Assembly (NCBI GenBank): GCA_023435645.1
Contig: JAEYRK010000053.1
Location: 1 to 64,000, forward strand
Length of the DNA: 64,000 nucleotides
Direction of reading: 5' to 3'
DNA from: Bacillota bacterium
GTDB taxonomy: Bacteria; Bacillota; Clostridia; Lachnospirales; Lachnospiraceae
Under the pieces are notes generated by a model, which saw nothing but the letters and a program-made list of their open reading frames with translations, ran no database searches and was not told the DNA's origin. Every line of letters begins with the position of its first letter. Within the stretch, counting starts at the first letter, position 1. Shown here piece after piece: positions 1-7,798 of this stretch. Position numbers and translations under genes: made by a program.

Positions 1-38
1 GCTGTCTCACCGGCGGCCGATTAGCCGCTGGTGGACAG
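1..38. terminator. GC-rich hairpin at window edge
   Basis: Inverted repeat: GCTGTC (1-6) pairs with GACAGC (33-38), ACC with GGT and GCGGC with GCCGC around a short loop. It lies just after the stop of the minus-strand acetyltransferase, so it is probably that gene's terminator. The T-tract that would prove it lies outside the window. Confidence 0.5.
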
Positions 39-54
39 CCCCTTGGAATATGAT

Positions 55-1032
55 CTATACCTCTTTCGCATAGTTCTTATCATAGGATTCCTTCTCCCAT
101 GAAATAAAAACCTCTAGCTCCCAGTGGAACAATGGAACAGTTTCCTTCTTCTCATAGCCGATGTTCGCATAAAAGGGTTGATTTCCACCCAGCATTCCCG
201 TACATTTCGGGAACATTGCCTGTACTCGATTGGCTGCTTCATGTAGAATTGCTGTAGCTATTCCTTTTCTTCTTTCCCACCAAACGACGCCCAGCGGCTC
301 AAGCTCACAATAGGGCATTTGTTCATCATACCATATGAGGGCCATAGCGACGGGTCTCTTCAGCTCATCAAGAACGCACAGATCCAAATTCTTATTATAA
401 TGCCTCATCTTCCGTACATCATGGAAGGCCTGCGCTCCATGCTCACAAGCATGGGATTCCCCACCATAGCTAAAGGATAAGCGGTGAGTGTTGGACAGAT
501 AAAAATCCGGAATTGTATGGCCGTCTGCAAAGGTATAGCCATCAGGGAGCGTTACATCAAAGAGCTTTTGATCAAAGGGTAGAATAAATAGTTCCTCTCC
601 CCATTCCAATTGATGAAAGCCTGATTGTTGAACCATTTCCTTTAGGGTGGTATTCCAAGCAGGAACATACAGATTCAAAAACTTAGTTCTCCGGTCCTCC
701 TTCACAGCTGACGCATGGGTTTTAGCAAATTTAATCATGTCCTTAAGAAGCTCTCGGTCCTCTCCACGAGCTTTTGAATCAAATAAGAAGAAAGCCTCTC
801 CATTGTAAGTTCCCTCATTGATCACACAGGCAATTACCTTGCCTTCTTCTCTGTAGACACCTACGGTATGGCGCCATGCCAGATGATGTCCGGTAAAAGC
901 AGGATGTAATCCCTTTGTGAATTCATGTCTGCTCAGTCCCCAGATGGGGTATTCCCATTGATAGGATTTAAGGATCATTTGCTCAATTTCATCAAAATCC
1001 TCATCCTTATAAAAGCTAAATTCATAATGCAT
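55..1032 (-). CDS. GNAT family N-acetyltransferase (325 aa)
   Basis: Predicted acetyl-CoA-dependent N-acetyltransferase with unknown acceptor. At 325 residues it is about twice a single GNAT domain, so it is probably a tandem-GNAT protein with only the C-terminal half well conserved. That half carries a motif-A-like acetyl-CoA loop (GVVWWERRKGIATAIL, about residues 250-265) and the usual late segment FYANIGYEKKE. An AGAGGAAG ribosome site sits 6-8 nt before the ATG. It has no membrane segment or signal peptide, so it should be cytoplasmic. It is monocistronic, with a GC-rich hairpin after the stop. The family call is secure; substrate and physiological role cannot be read from the sequence. 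Confidence 0.85.
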   Translation of the reverse strand: MHYEFSFYKDEDFDEIEQMILKSYQWEYPIWGLSRHEFTKGLHPAFTGHHLAWRHTVGVYREEGKVIACVINEGTYNGEAFFLFDSKARGEDRELLKDMIKFAKTHASAVKEDRRTKFLNLYVPAWNTTLKEMVQQSGFHQLEWGEELFILPFDQKLFDVTLPDGYTFADGHTIPDFYLSNTHRLSFSYGGESHACEHGAQAFHDVRKMRHYNKNLDLCVLDELKRPVAMALIWYDEQMPYCELEPLGVVWWERRKGIATAILHEAANRVQAMFPKCTGMLGGNQPFYANIGYEKKETVPLFHWELEVFISWEKESYDKNYAKEV

Positions 1033-1155
1033 ATGTATCTTCCTCTCTACCTTTGAAATCCGTGTTGTATTGTTGCATGTTTTCAGTACATAAGATATTT
1101 TACCATTTTTACAAGTTGTATCAATATCATAAATAATTATAGATATTTATGACAT

Positions 1156-1186
1156 AAAAACAGGACTCTATCAGAATCCTGTTTTT
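1156..1186 (-). terminator. Intrinsic terminator of the first CD3324-type gene
   Basis: Ten-base arms (AAAAACAGGA at 1156-1165, TCCTGTTTTT at 1177-1186) begin 4 bp beyond the stop of the minus-strand gene. On the minus strand the hairpin ends in a run of five T. Confidence 0.8.
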
Positions 1187-1189
1187 CCT

Positions 1190-1447
1190 TTAGCTGTAAA
1201 CAATTTTTTTAATGGTATCAAATGCTAACCCATACAAGTCAGATATTTCGGTAATGGATGTTCCGTCCTTATACTTCTTCTTGATTTCACTGTTTCGCTT
1301 CATATAATATGTTCGAGAACCACTTTTCTCTCCCCATTTAATGTGATTGTTGTCGTTGGGGACATATAATATATCTCCTTTTACATAGGCTTGAAGCTTC
1401 TTTAATAATTCCTCCGGTAATACATCTGCTGCATTTATATATTTCAT
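1190..1447 (-). CDS. CD3324-type small HTH protein (85 aa), copy 1
   Basis: Small protein resembling the CD3324 family of Clostridia. The N-terminal part (ILPEELLKKLQAYVKGD-like, then YVPNDNNHIKWGEKSG) is followed by a predicted helix-turn-helix over the last 25 residues (SITEISDLYGLAFDTIKKIV), which suggests DNA binding. The reading frame opens 10 codons earlier. The ATG at 1447 is preferred because AAGGAGCGG lies 8 nt upstream and the other family copy at 18106-18387 also begins MKY. The gene follows an 18-codon mini-ORF and a switch-like hairpin (1545-1601), so its expression may be regulated through that leader. Function is not known. Confidence 0.75.
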   Translation of the reverse strand: MKYINAADVLPEELLKKLQAYVKGDILYVPNDNNHIKWGEKSGSRTYYMKRNSEIKKKYKDGTSITEISDLYGLAFDTIKKIVYS

Positions 1448-1544
1448 ATAATATCCGCTCCTTATTTGTATATTCAAAAATAAAGGCAGAATAAGCAGAT
1501 AAAGTAATACCTATTCATCCCATACAAAATAGATTACATTATCG

Positions 1545-1601
1545 CTATTCTGCATGGGATAATACTTTGTTGTGATGTTTTCGAAAGAATACTTTTTTCA
1601 T
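1545..1601 (-). CDS. 18-codon mini-ORF (leader peptide candidate)
   Basis: A short frame (MKKVFFRKHHNKVLSHAE) begins at an ATG preceded by a textbook AGGAGGTGAG 5 nt upstream. It ends in a TAG that lies within the 5' arm of a hairpin. The promoter at 1667-1695 places its start about 60 nt into the transcript. It precedes the CD3324-type gene by about 100 nt. The strong ribosome site supports translation. Whether the peptide acts itself or only through ribosome position is inference. Confidence 0.5.
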   Translation of the reverse strand: MKKVFFRKHHNKVLSHAE

Positions 1602-1666
1602 AATACTCACCTCCTGAAATTTTGTGTCATCATAACAATATCTCGTCATTTGTTTAGATTATACTT

Positions 1667-1695
1667 ATTATAACATTTTGGAAGATACATTGCAA
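1667..1695 (-). promoter_or_regulatory. Sigma-A-type promoter for the mini-ORF/CD3324 leader
   Basis: On the minus strand TTGCAA (1690-1695) and a perfect TATAAT (1667-1672) are separated by exactly 17 bp. Transcription would start near 1660 and run through the mini-ORF to the CD3324-type gene. Confidence 0.65.
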
Positions 1696-1875
1696 TATTT
1701 ACCAAATACGAATTTTATACACCTCCCTCTTATCATGACCGAAATGGTCCTGTGAAAGCAGAAGGTATGAATAGACAAAAGGAGCATAGTCCTGTATAAT
1801 TATGGTTGTACATAAGGATTACTGTGTACTGTTTTGCAATTACTAAATGGCGTTGATCCAAGAAAGGAGTTCTCT

Positions 1876-2298
1876 ATGAAAAACAATGGAAAGATTCAAA
1901 CGATATTTATTAATTTGCCTGTGAAGGATATAGAGAAGACCAGGCGATTTTGGTCAGAACTGGGATTTGGCTTTCAGGAACAGTTCAGTAATGATAAAGC
2001 CCTCTGCCTTGTTTTAAATGAGGGAGCTATCTATGCCATGTTGATGTCAAAGGATTACTTTGGCACCTTTACCCATCGTCCGATTGCAGAGGGAGATACT
2101 ACCCAGGTGCTTCTGGCCATCAAGGTGGACAGCAGGGACAGAGTGAATGAGATCGTGACAGCAGCTCTTGAACAGGGGGCCACACGTTATATGGAACCAT
2201 CAGATTTAGGATGGATGTACTATGATCGCTTTGCAGATCCGGATGGCCATCAATGGGAAGTGATGTGTGCGGACGAAACACTTATTCCGAAGGAATAG
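1876..2298 (+). CDS. VOC superfamily (glyoxalase/bleomycin-resistance fold) protein (140 aa)
   Basis: A single-gene VOC protein: two beta-alpha-beta-beta-beta modules begin at IQTIFINLPVKDIEKTRRFW and end at the characteristic FADPDGHQWEVM. Such proteins bind a divalent metal and act as lyases, isomerases, dioxygenases or drug-binding proteins. The sequence does not say which. The ATG at 1876 is chosen over an upstream in-frame start because AAAGGAG lies 5-6 nt before it and the fold begins just after. The length is typical for the family. The next gene has its own promoter from 2322, so this unit appears monocistronic. Confidence 0.8.
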   Translation: MKNNGKIQTIFINLPVKDIEKTRRFWSELGFGFQEQFSNDKALCLVLNEGAIYAMLMSKDYFGTFTHRPIAEGDTTQVLLAIKVDSRDRVNEIVTAALEQGATRYMEPSDLGWMYYDRFADPDGHQWEVMCADETLIPKE

Positions 2299-2321
2299 GG
2301 TTAGAAGTCTGTCAGAGCGTA

Positions 2322-2350
2322 TTGACACACTGGATGATTATGACTATAAT
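2322..2350 (+). promoter_or_regulatory. Perfect consensus promoter of the ABC-class ATPase leader
   Basis: TTGACA (2322-2327), a 17-bp spacer and TATAAT (2345-2350) match the sigma-A consensus at all twelve positions. The predicted start near 2357 gives a leader of about 300 nt before the ATPase ATG. A promoter this strong fits a gene held off by premature termination. Confidence 0.85.
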
Positions 2351-2384
2351 ACAATTATTATAAGTCCGAAAGGGGTACTATTAT

Positions 2385-2423
2385 ATGACTAGCCAACTAT
2401 ATAGCGAGGAACTACGTAACTAA
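2385..2423 (+). CDS. 12-residue leader peptide (MTSQLYSEELRN)
   Basis: This mini-ORF lies near the start of the predicted transcript. AAAGGGG is 9 nt upstream of its ATG, and it ends at a TAA followed by further stops. It lies upstream of two intrinsic terminators that precede the ABC-class ATPase. The arrangement is like leader peptides that control antibiotic-resistance genes through ribosome stalling. The role is inferred from layout, and no peptide family is recognised. Confidence 0.55.
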   Translation: MTSQLYSEELRN

Positions 2424-2516
2424 ATAATAGTGGCGTAGCTTGTTTTTGTCGTATTCATGTAAGATAAAGACAAGTATAGCCGTATCATGTAACCTTTCGT
2501 ATATTCCGTTAATTCA

Positions 2517-2539
2517 GGCACCGATAGGGTGTCTTTTTT
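2517..2539 (+). terminator. Leader terminator 1
   Basis: GGCACC (2517-2522) pairs with GGTGTC (2528-2533) around a 5-nt loop and runs into six T. GTGCCT just after the T-tract (2540-2545) could compete for the same 5' arm. Confidence 0.65.
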
Positions 2540-2600
2540 GTGCCTAAAATTAACCTAGAGGTCTAGCTATGATAATTCAAATAATGATGAGTCATAGATA

Positions 2601-2641
2601 GCCGTAGAACAGCGAACCTGGTTGCTTTCTACGGCTTTTTT
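2601..2641 (+). terminator. Leader terminator 2, just upstream of the ATPase ribosome site
   Basis: A perfect 9-bp stem (GCCGTAGAA with TTCTACGGC) continues into an inner stem and is followed by six T. It ends about 20 nt before the ATPase ATG, so it must be bypassed for expression. A second copy of its 5' arm core, TAGCCGTA, lies at 2477-2484 and could pair with the 3' arm as an antiterminator. Confidence 0.8.
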
Positions 2642-2660
2642 ATGCCTAAAGGAGGTAAAA

Positions 2661-4460
2661 ATGAAACGATTAAAAGGAATTTTATTATCACTTCGACAGA
2701 ATGAGGTAACCTACAATCAATTGTATGAAGGCAGAATACACCTGCTTGCAAAAGAAGGTTCCAAGGAATTACCAACAAACCATTCAGAGCCGATCTATTG
2801 GGAGGATGGCATCTACTTTAAATACGAGCGTACCAATCGGCTAGAACCAAGCAAACCAACCATTACCATAGGGATACCAATAAAAAAGTTAAAAATTGCG
2901 GAAGGTCTGATCAATGGAAAGACGAAGGTCTCTCAAGGAGGAATCCCAGCTGCTGACTATTGTTTAAGAGACTTTAAAAAATATTTGGAGGAATTGAATG
3001 AAGGAATCACCAATCGGAAGAGAACAGACAAGGAGAATGGGAGATTCTATATCTACGAACCAAATGGAAAGGTTCTGAAACGAAACTGTTCGTATTTTAA
3101 ATGCTCCGGTACAAAAGCCTATATCAATACAGATAAACAGAGTGGAAGAGCCCTAAATTCCAATCGGATGGAGTGGTATCTGAATCTAAGGATCATGGTA
3201 CAATTACCGGAAAAGAAAATAAAACAGACCATCCAAATGTTGACAAAAAGCTTGCCGGATGCAGTAAAAAAGTTTATCTGTAATTTTAATGCAAATGAGA
3301 TGAAACAGGCAATCCTTCTGTATAATAAACAGGAGGATATTAGGGAATACCTTCAGCATAGTGAGTATTGCGTTTTTATTGCAGATGGAAGCATTCTACC
3401 TAGAGAAAAGGATATGGATCGACCAATGAAGAGCGCATTACCATTTCATTCAATGAGTGCGGAGCGTATTCAAATTGGCAATCTATGTGGTATGGGCATC
3501 AGAAGAGGTGTCACAGTCATCACCGGAGGAGGTTACTCAGGCAAGAGTACACTTCTAGATGCAATTAGCGATGGAATCTATAATCATATCAGTGGAGATG
3601 GACGTGAATTTGTTATAACGGATTCTTCGGCTATGAAGATCTCGGCAGAGGATGGAAGGAGTATTCGTAATCTGAACATATCGGCATTTATTCGCAGGAT
3701 ACCTGGCAATAACACGAAAAGCTTTACCACAGACCATGCTTCAGGTTCAACCTCCCAAGCTGCAAATATCATAGAAGCAATCAATGATGGCAGCAAGCTA
3801 TTGCTCATAGATGAGGACAAAAGCGCAACAAATTTCATGATCAGAGATGAGATCATGAAGGAACTCGTTCAGTACGAACCTATAATTCCGTTTACAGATC
3901 GAGTCCAGGAATTATATCACAATCGGAAGGTTTCAACTATTTTGGTGATTGGTGGCAGCAGCGAGTACCTTAAGGTATGTGATCAAGTGCTTATGATGAA
4001 GAACTATAATCCGGTGGATGTGACCCTAGAGGCAAGGGAATTAGTCATCCATACAGAGTATCATCCTTCTGATAAATACGCAGTTGATTGGGATAGTAGC
4101 GCTACCATAGCTTCAGCTAATTTCTCCCCTTATCCAAAGGGTAGCTCAAGTGAACATTTAGATATATCTAGCAAAGGCTTTATTGAATTAGGAGAGGATT
4201 GTATAGATATTAGGAGCATCCATAATATTGCCAGCTTCTCGCAATTAACAGCGATTGGACTTTTCATAAGAAAGCTGGAAAATTCCGCCAAGGATAAGAC
4301 AATTAATATTCGGGAGGTAGTAGATACTCACTTTGATTTATTAGAACGTGGGGATTTGGATCAGATCTATTCAACTTACTTTACCAAATGCCAGAGATGG
4401 CTTGAATTACCGAGAAAATATGAAGTATTGGCTGTGATTCATAGGATGAGGAACCTTTGA
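2661..4460 (+). CDS. ABC-class ATPase domain protein (PF09818-like, 599 aa)
   Basis: Predicted cytoplasmic ATPase of the 'ABC class' family, which lacks transporter membrane segments. The Walker A motif GGGYSGKST is at residues 289-297 and a Walker B-like LLLIDED at 380-386. The remainder fits the family's usual length near 570-600. AAAGGAGG sits 6 nt before the ATG at 2661, and that start is preferred to the longer frame, which would begin inside terminator 2. The biochemical role of this family is poorly defined. The gene stands alone behind an attenuator-like leader (promoter, leader peptide, two terminators). This suggests tightly conditional expression, perhaps in response to translation stress or a ribosome-targeting compound; that is inference. 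Confidence 0.8.
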   Translation: MKRLKGILLSLRQNEVTYNQLYEGRIHLLAKEGSKELPTNHSEPIYWEDGIYFKYERTNRLEPSKPTITIGIPIKKLKIAEGLINGKTKVSQGGIPAADYCLRDFKKYLEELNEGITNRKRTDKENGRFYIYEPNGKVLKRNCSYFKCSGTKAYINTDKQSGRALNSNRMEWYLNLRIMVQLPEKKIKQTIQMLTKSLPDAVKKFICNFNANEMKQAILLYNKQEDIREYLQHSEYCVFIADGSILPREKDMDRPMKSALPFHSMSAERIQIGNLCGMGIRRGVTVITGGGYSGKSTLLDAISDGIYNHISGDGREFVITDSSAMKISAEDGRSIRNLNISAFIRRIPGNNTKSFTTDHASGSTSQAANIIEAINDGSKLLLIDEDKSATNFMIRDEIMKELVQYEPIIPFTDRVQELYHNRKVSTILVIGGSSEYLKVCDQVLMMKNYNPVDVTLEARELVIHTEYHPSDKYAVDWDSSATIASANFSPYPKGSSSEHLDISSKGFIELGEDCIDIRSIHNIASFSQLTAIGLFIRKLENSAKDKTINIREVVDTHFDLLERGDLDQIYSTYFTKCQRWLELPRKYEVLAVIHRMRNL

Positions 4461-4521
4461 TCACATATCCTTGTAAATGATTACTTAAGACTTACCTTAG
4501 GAAAGCTATGGGTATGTAGTA

Positions 4522-4549
4522 TGAGCCCGGTCATGAGCCCGGTCATGAG
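4522..4549. repeat. 12-bp tandem repeat (ATGAGCCCGGTC)
   Basis: Two perfect consecutive copies plus a partial third (ATGAG) lie between the convergent ATPase and flavodoxin genes. No function is apparent. Confidence 0.6.
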
Positions 4550-4563
4550 TCTCTGAAATAAAA

Positions 4564-4603
4564 AAGGTGTCCTCAGGGATGAAGCGTCCCTAGCGGGCAC
4601 CTT
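4564..4603. terminator. Bidirectional terminator between convergent genes
   Basis: AAGGTGTCC pairs with GGGCACCTT, with an inner GGGA/TCCC stem. On the minus strand it is followed by six T, so it should stop the flavodoxin transcript. It may also serve the plus-strand ATPase transcript. Confidence 0.7.
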
Positions 4604-4669
4604 CTTTGACATCAGAAAAGTAGGTCCTTGATCCTTAGTTATAATAGGAGAGTGGGGCTGGCCACAAGA

Positions 4670-5206
4670 TTATTGTGACATCTGTTCCTTAATGCATTGA
4701 ACCAGGGGAGCAATGTATTCTCGGGATGAATTATCAAAGGATTGGCTGATGGCCTGTTGAGTTCCAGATTCTATGGCATCTTTATTGGGCTTCATTTTTA
4801 ATATGAAAGCGAAAATCTTCATGGCCATACGGCCACCAAACCCCATTTTCTCATAATTTAATCCTGCCTGCATATAGAAATGAGGAACCATCTTCCGCTC
4901 GGCTTCGGATAAATTATTATTCCATACAAGATCAATATGCTCCTTCTCCACTTGAGGCGTAGCCCCGGTAGCAAACACAGCCAGTTTCTTATTCGGATGA
5001 TCTGCCACATAGGTGAGGAATTTCTTCCAACCATCAATTCGGCCGGCACTTAAACGACCTCCGAATATGAGGTAATCATATGCTCCGAGGGCTGCTTTGT
5101 TTAGCTTCTCAAAATCAAGGCACTCACAGTTCAAATCCTCCGCGATCCACTCGGCATATTGTTTTGTAAAACCGGTTTTTGATTTATAGATTACGGCTAT
5201 CTTCAT
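4670..5206 (-). CDS. Flavodoxin-domain protein (178 aa)
   Basis: Predicted FMN-binding flavodoxin-like electron carrier or oxidoreductase of the cytoplasm. The N-terminal MKIAVIYKSKTGFTKQYAEWIA is the phosphate-binding loop of flavodoxins (S-x-T-G-x-T at about residues 8-13). YLIFGGRLSAGRIDGWKKF matches the second FMN loop region. The ATG at 5206 is preferred over a longer frame because AAGGGAG lies 7 nt upstream and the fold begins at once. The length suits the flavodoxin-domain group related to protoporphyrinogen oxidase HemG. No heme genes are nearby, so that assignment is not made. Confidence 0.8.
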   Translation of the reverse strand: MKIAVIYKSKTGFTKQYAEWIAEDLNCECLDFEKLNKAALGAYDYLIFGGRLSAGRIDGWKKFLTYVADHPNKKLAVFATGATPQVEKEHIDLVWNNNLSEAERKMVPHFYMQAGLNYEKMGFGGRMAMKIFAFILKMKPNKDAIESGTQQAISQSFDNSSREYIAPLVQCIKEQMSQ

Positions 5207-5493
5207 AAATACTCCCTTCGTAATATGTTTTGTAGTATACGTTAAGAATACTACATAATTTACCATTATGCAATGATCCGATTCATGGACTTACCAATCA
5301 TTATAACCTATGATAGTTCCTGTGTAGCACAGCTTGAGGTTATATAAAGATTTTCAAGGAAATGATTTATTCACGACAAATCATTATCAGAAGAAACGGA
5401 AAGATATTTGTAATTACGTGGAATTTCCGATATACTATGTATGTGATTTAAATGAAATATGATATGGTTCATCAACAATAAGAGGAGATGCTT

Positions 5494-6603
5494 ATGTCCG
5501 GATCAGTATTTGGGAAAAGTTTTGTAATATCAACCTGGGGTGAATCCCATGGTGCTGGAATTGGGGTTGTTGTAGATGGATGCCCTGCTGGCCTGCCCCT
5601 GAATGAAGCGGTTATACAGGCATACTTAGATAGGAGAAAGCCCGGTCAGACACAATATTCAACCCCCCGAAAGGAGAATGACCGTCTCACAATATTATCG
5701 GGAATTTTTGAAGGTCGTACCACCGGAACCCCTATTTCGCTGGTGATCTATAATGAAAATCATCGCCCTTATGATTATTCGGAGATTGCCAAGTTCTATC
5801 GTCCCGGCCATGCGGACTATACCTATGATCAAAAATATGGATTTCGGGATTACCGAGGTGGGGGGCGCTCCTCAGGGCGTGAAACCTCAGGAAGAGTGGC
5901 AGCAGGTGCAATTGCGGCAGCTATATTGAAGGAAATGGGAATCTCCATCCATACCTACACGAAATCCATTGGAGCCATCTCCATTGACTATTCCAAATGT
6001 CAGAAGGAATTTACCAATCAGAGCCCACTGAATATGCCTGATTTAGAGGCCTCTGTTAAGGCGGAAGCATATCTAAAAGAGCTGATGGAGGACCATAATT
6101 CCATCGGTGGCGTGATTGAATGTATTGTATCAGGAATGCCCGCCGGAATAGGGCAGCCGGTCTTTGATAAGCTGGATGCTGCACTGGCGAAGGCTGTGAT
6201 GTCCATTGGTGCAATCAAAGGGGTAGAGATTGGGGATGGGTTTGCAGCCGCCCTCAGTACAGGCTTTGGCAACAATGATTCCTTCTTCTACGAGGATAAG
6301 CAGGAGCTTACCAAGCTGAGCAACCATGCAGGAGGTATCCTGGGAGGTCTTAGTGATGGAGCAGATATTATACTTCGTGCAGCCGTGAAGCCTACAGCAT
6401 CCATTGCCAGGGCGCAGCGCACTGTAAATAAGAAGAAAGAAAACATAGAGGTTGAGGTGCAGGGACGGCATGATCCCATCATCGTACCTAGGGCAGTCGT
6501 AGTCGTGGAAGCCATGGTAGCGATTACTCTGGTAGATTATCTGTTCCAGGGAATGACAGCTAGAATGGATCGAATTAAGGAGTTCTATCACAAGAAGGAT
6601 TAG
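5494..6603 (+). CDS. aroC: Chorismate synthase
   Basis: Catalyses the last shikimate-pathway step, 5-enolpyruvylshikimate-3-phosphate to chorismate, using reduced FMN. Family signatures are clear: GESHGAGIG near residues 15-23, the glycine/arginine-rich GGGRSSGRETSGRVAAGA near 120-137, and GRHDPIIVPRA near the C-terminus. Its 369 residues match bacterial homologues. The start is the second of two close ATGs, 7 nt after AGAGGAG; the first overlaps the ribosome site. It is not clustered with other aro genes here. Its 3' end overlaps the convergent methyltransferase by 29 bp. Confidence 0.97.
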   Translation: MSGSVFGKSFVISTWGESHGAGIGVVVDGCPAGLPLNEAVIQAYLDRRKPGQTQYSTPRKENDRLTILSGIFEGRTTGTPISLVIYNENHRPYDYSEIAKFYRPGHADYTYDQKYGFRDYRGGGRSSGRETSGRVAAGAIAAAILKEMGISIHTYTKSIGAISIDYSKCQKEFTNQSPLNMPDLEASVKAEAYLKELMEDHNSIGGVIECIVSGMPAGIGQPVFDKLDAALAKAVMSIGAIKGVEIGDGFAAALSTGFGNNDSFFYEDKQELTKLSNHAGGILGGLSDGADIILRAAVKPTASIARAQRTVNKKKENIEVEVQGRHDPIIVPRAVVVVEAMVAITLVDYLFQGMTARMDRIKEFYHKKD

Positions 6604-7366
6604 ACCTATGATAAAACAGTAGATTATTAACCTCCTCTGTGATGTATAGTTCATCCTCAGTAACTTCGATATGATATCCCTCTGTTATTTCTCTATGATA
6701 ACTTGCAATGATTTTTGGAAACTCCCTTGCCTCTATTCGCTTTCTTGGAAATCGAATAGAGGTTTTAAAGCAATTGATAAACGATAACCCTACTGCTTGT
6801 GCCAATTCCTTAAATTCATCTTCTGTATAAAACTTGATATGACCATCTTTTTTCATCTTCATATAGGCATCCACAAAACGTTCGGCATCATTGCTATTAG
6901 GTGTTGGGTCAGAAATAAATAATTTACCTTCCGGCTTCAATACTCTGCTGATTTCCTTAAATGTGTCTGATATCATAGGGAAATGATGGAGTGCATATCT
7001 TGACACCACTAGATCAAATTCTCCATCTTCAAATGGAAACATCATTCCATCATAGCTTTGAAAAAATAAATTGGTAAGACCCTCATCCTGTGCACGTTTC
7101 GTATTTATCGCCAGTGTCTTTTCTACGATATCAAGCCCTGTAATCCTTGCTTGAGGATGATTACGAGCAATTTCAAAGGCAAGGTATCCGCTACCTGTTC
7201 CCAAATCTAATACTTTCATTCCGGCAGCTAGCTCAAGAGCTCCTATAATGAGCTGAAGATGATGTTCATCCTGTGTTTGCTTATTATATAAGGAATCATT
7301 GGAAAAGCTTCTTTCAAATGCATTTTTAGTTACTTCGATACTGTTTTTCATTTGATGAATGTTCAT
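6575..7366 (-). CDS. Class I SAM-dependent methyltransferase (263 aa)
   Basis: A Rossmann-fold methyltransferase with motif I VLDLGTGSGYLAFEIA near residues 52-67, an acidic end of beta-2 (ITGLDIVEKTL) and the post-motif SRYALHHFPMISDTFKEISRVLKPEGKLFISDP. It belongs to the UbiE/Methyltransf_11 type. The substrate is unknown, and nothing nearby suggests menaquinone or ubiquinone synthesis. AAAGGAG lies 10 nt before the ATG. The last ten codons read antisense through the end of aroC, so the two genes overlap tail to tail by 29 bp with no terminator between. Confidence 0.85.
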   Translation of the reverse strand: MNIHQMKNSIEVTKNAFERSFSNDSLYNKQTQDEHHLQLIIGALELAAGMKVLDLGTGSGYLAFEIARNHPQARITGLDIVEKTLAINTKRAQDEGLTNLFFQSYDGMMFPFEDGEFDLVVSRYALHHFPMISDTFKEISRVLKPEGKLFISDPTPNSNDAERFVDAYMKMKKDGHIKFYTEDEFKELAQAVGLSFINCFKTSIRFPRKRIEAREFPKIIASYHREITEGYHIEVTEDELYITEEVNNLLFYHRSNPSCDRTP

Positions 7367-7641
7367 TCTGAAATAACTCCTTTCCTCATTCGACTTTCAT
7401 TGGGATGCCATTTCACAGCGTATCTATTTGTTACAGTTGTTACCTGAAACATTTTGTGAATCAGTCCACCCGGTATACTTGAGGGCTCTTTGATTACATT
7501 TTCAATGTTATATTACTAAGTAATCCATCTATGTCATGATAAGTTTCTAAGTTACTCATATTGCCCCGATTGTTAACTTATTTTATAACGGTATGATCGT
7601 TTGATGATTATATCATATAAAAATGGATAAATAAACAAAAA

Positions 7642-7668
7642 GTCCCTCAATACTGGTGACGGCGGGAC
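7642..7668 (-). terminator. Possible minus-strand hairpin terminator upstream of the fructan operon
   Basis: GTCCC and GGGAC (5-bp arms, 17-nt loop) are followed on the minus strand by TTTTTGTTTATTT. The region 7367-7735 otherwise shows no gene. The hairpin could block readthrough toward the methyltransferase, but the stem is short. Confidence 0.3.
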
Positions 7669-7735
7669 CATCTTTAGAGTTTCTTATGATGGGATGTTTC
7701 AGTTTATGGATAGTAGATGAGCTTAAAGTTTTAGG

Positions 7736-7764
7736 TTGACAGATCATAAATAAGTTGATAATAT
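7736..7764 (+). promoter_or_regulatory. Promoter of the fructan permease/GH32 operon
   Basis: TTGACA (7736-7741), 17-bp spacer, TATAAT-like TAATAT (7759-7764). The architecture and the operator just downstream are the same as in the promoter before the solute-binding protein at 14294-14322. Confidence 0.85.
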
Positions 7765-7770
7765 ATGAAT

Positions 7771-7784
7771 TGGAAACGTTTCAA
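7771..7784 (+). promoter_or_regulatory. LacI-family operator (GAAACGTTTC core), site 1
   Basis: TGGAAACGTTTCAA is palindromic around a central CG apart from one pair, and it covers the predicted transcription start. The identical core recurs at 14327-14342 before the solute-binding gene. The likely binder is the LacI-type regulator encoded at 13187-14158. A CcpA cre site is a possible alternative, since 13 of 14 positions of that consensus fit. Confidence 0.8.
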
Positions 7785-7798
7785 TATTGCAGGAGGAT

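Noticed and set aside
6130..6654. 174-codon ORF antisense to aroC
   Set aside because: It lies almost wholly inside a confidently assigned gene and has no ribosome site or domain. It is a shadow frame.
7771..7784. Reading the operator purely as a CcpA cre site
   Set aside because: It fits 13 of 14 cre positions, but its exact recurrence at both units flanking a LacI gene, and its placement on the start site, favour the local regulator. Dual use is not excluded.
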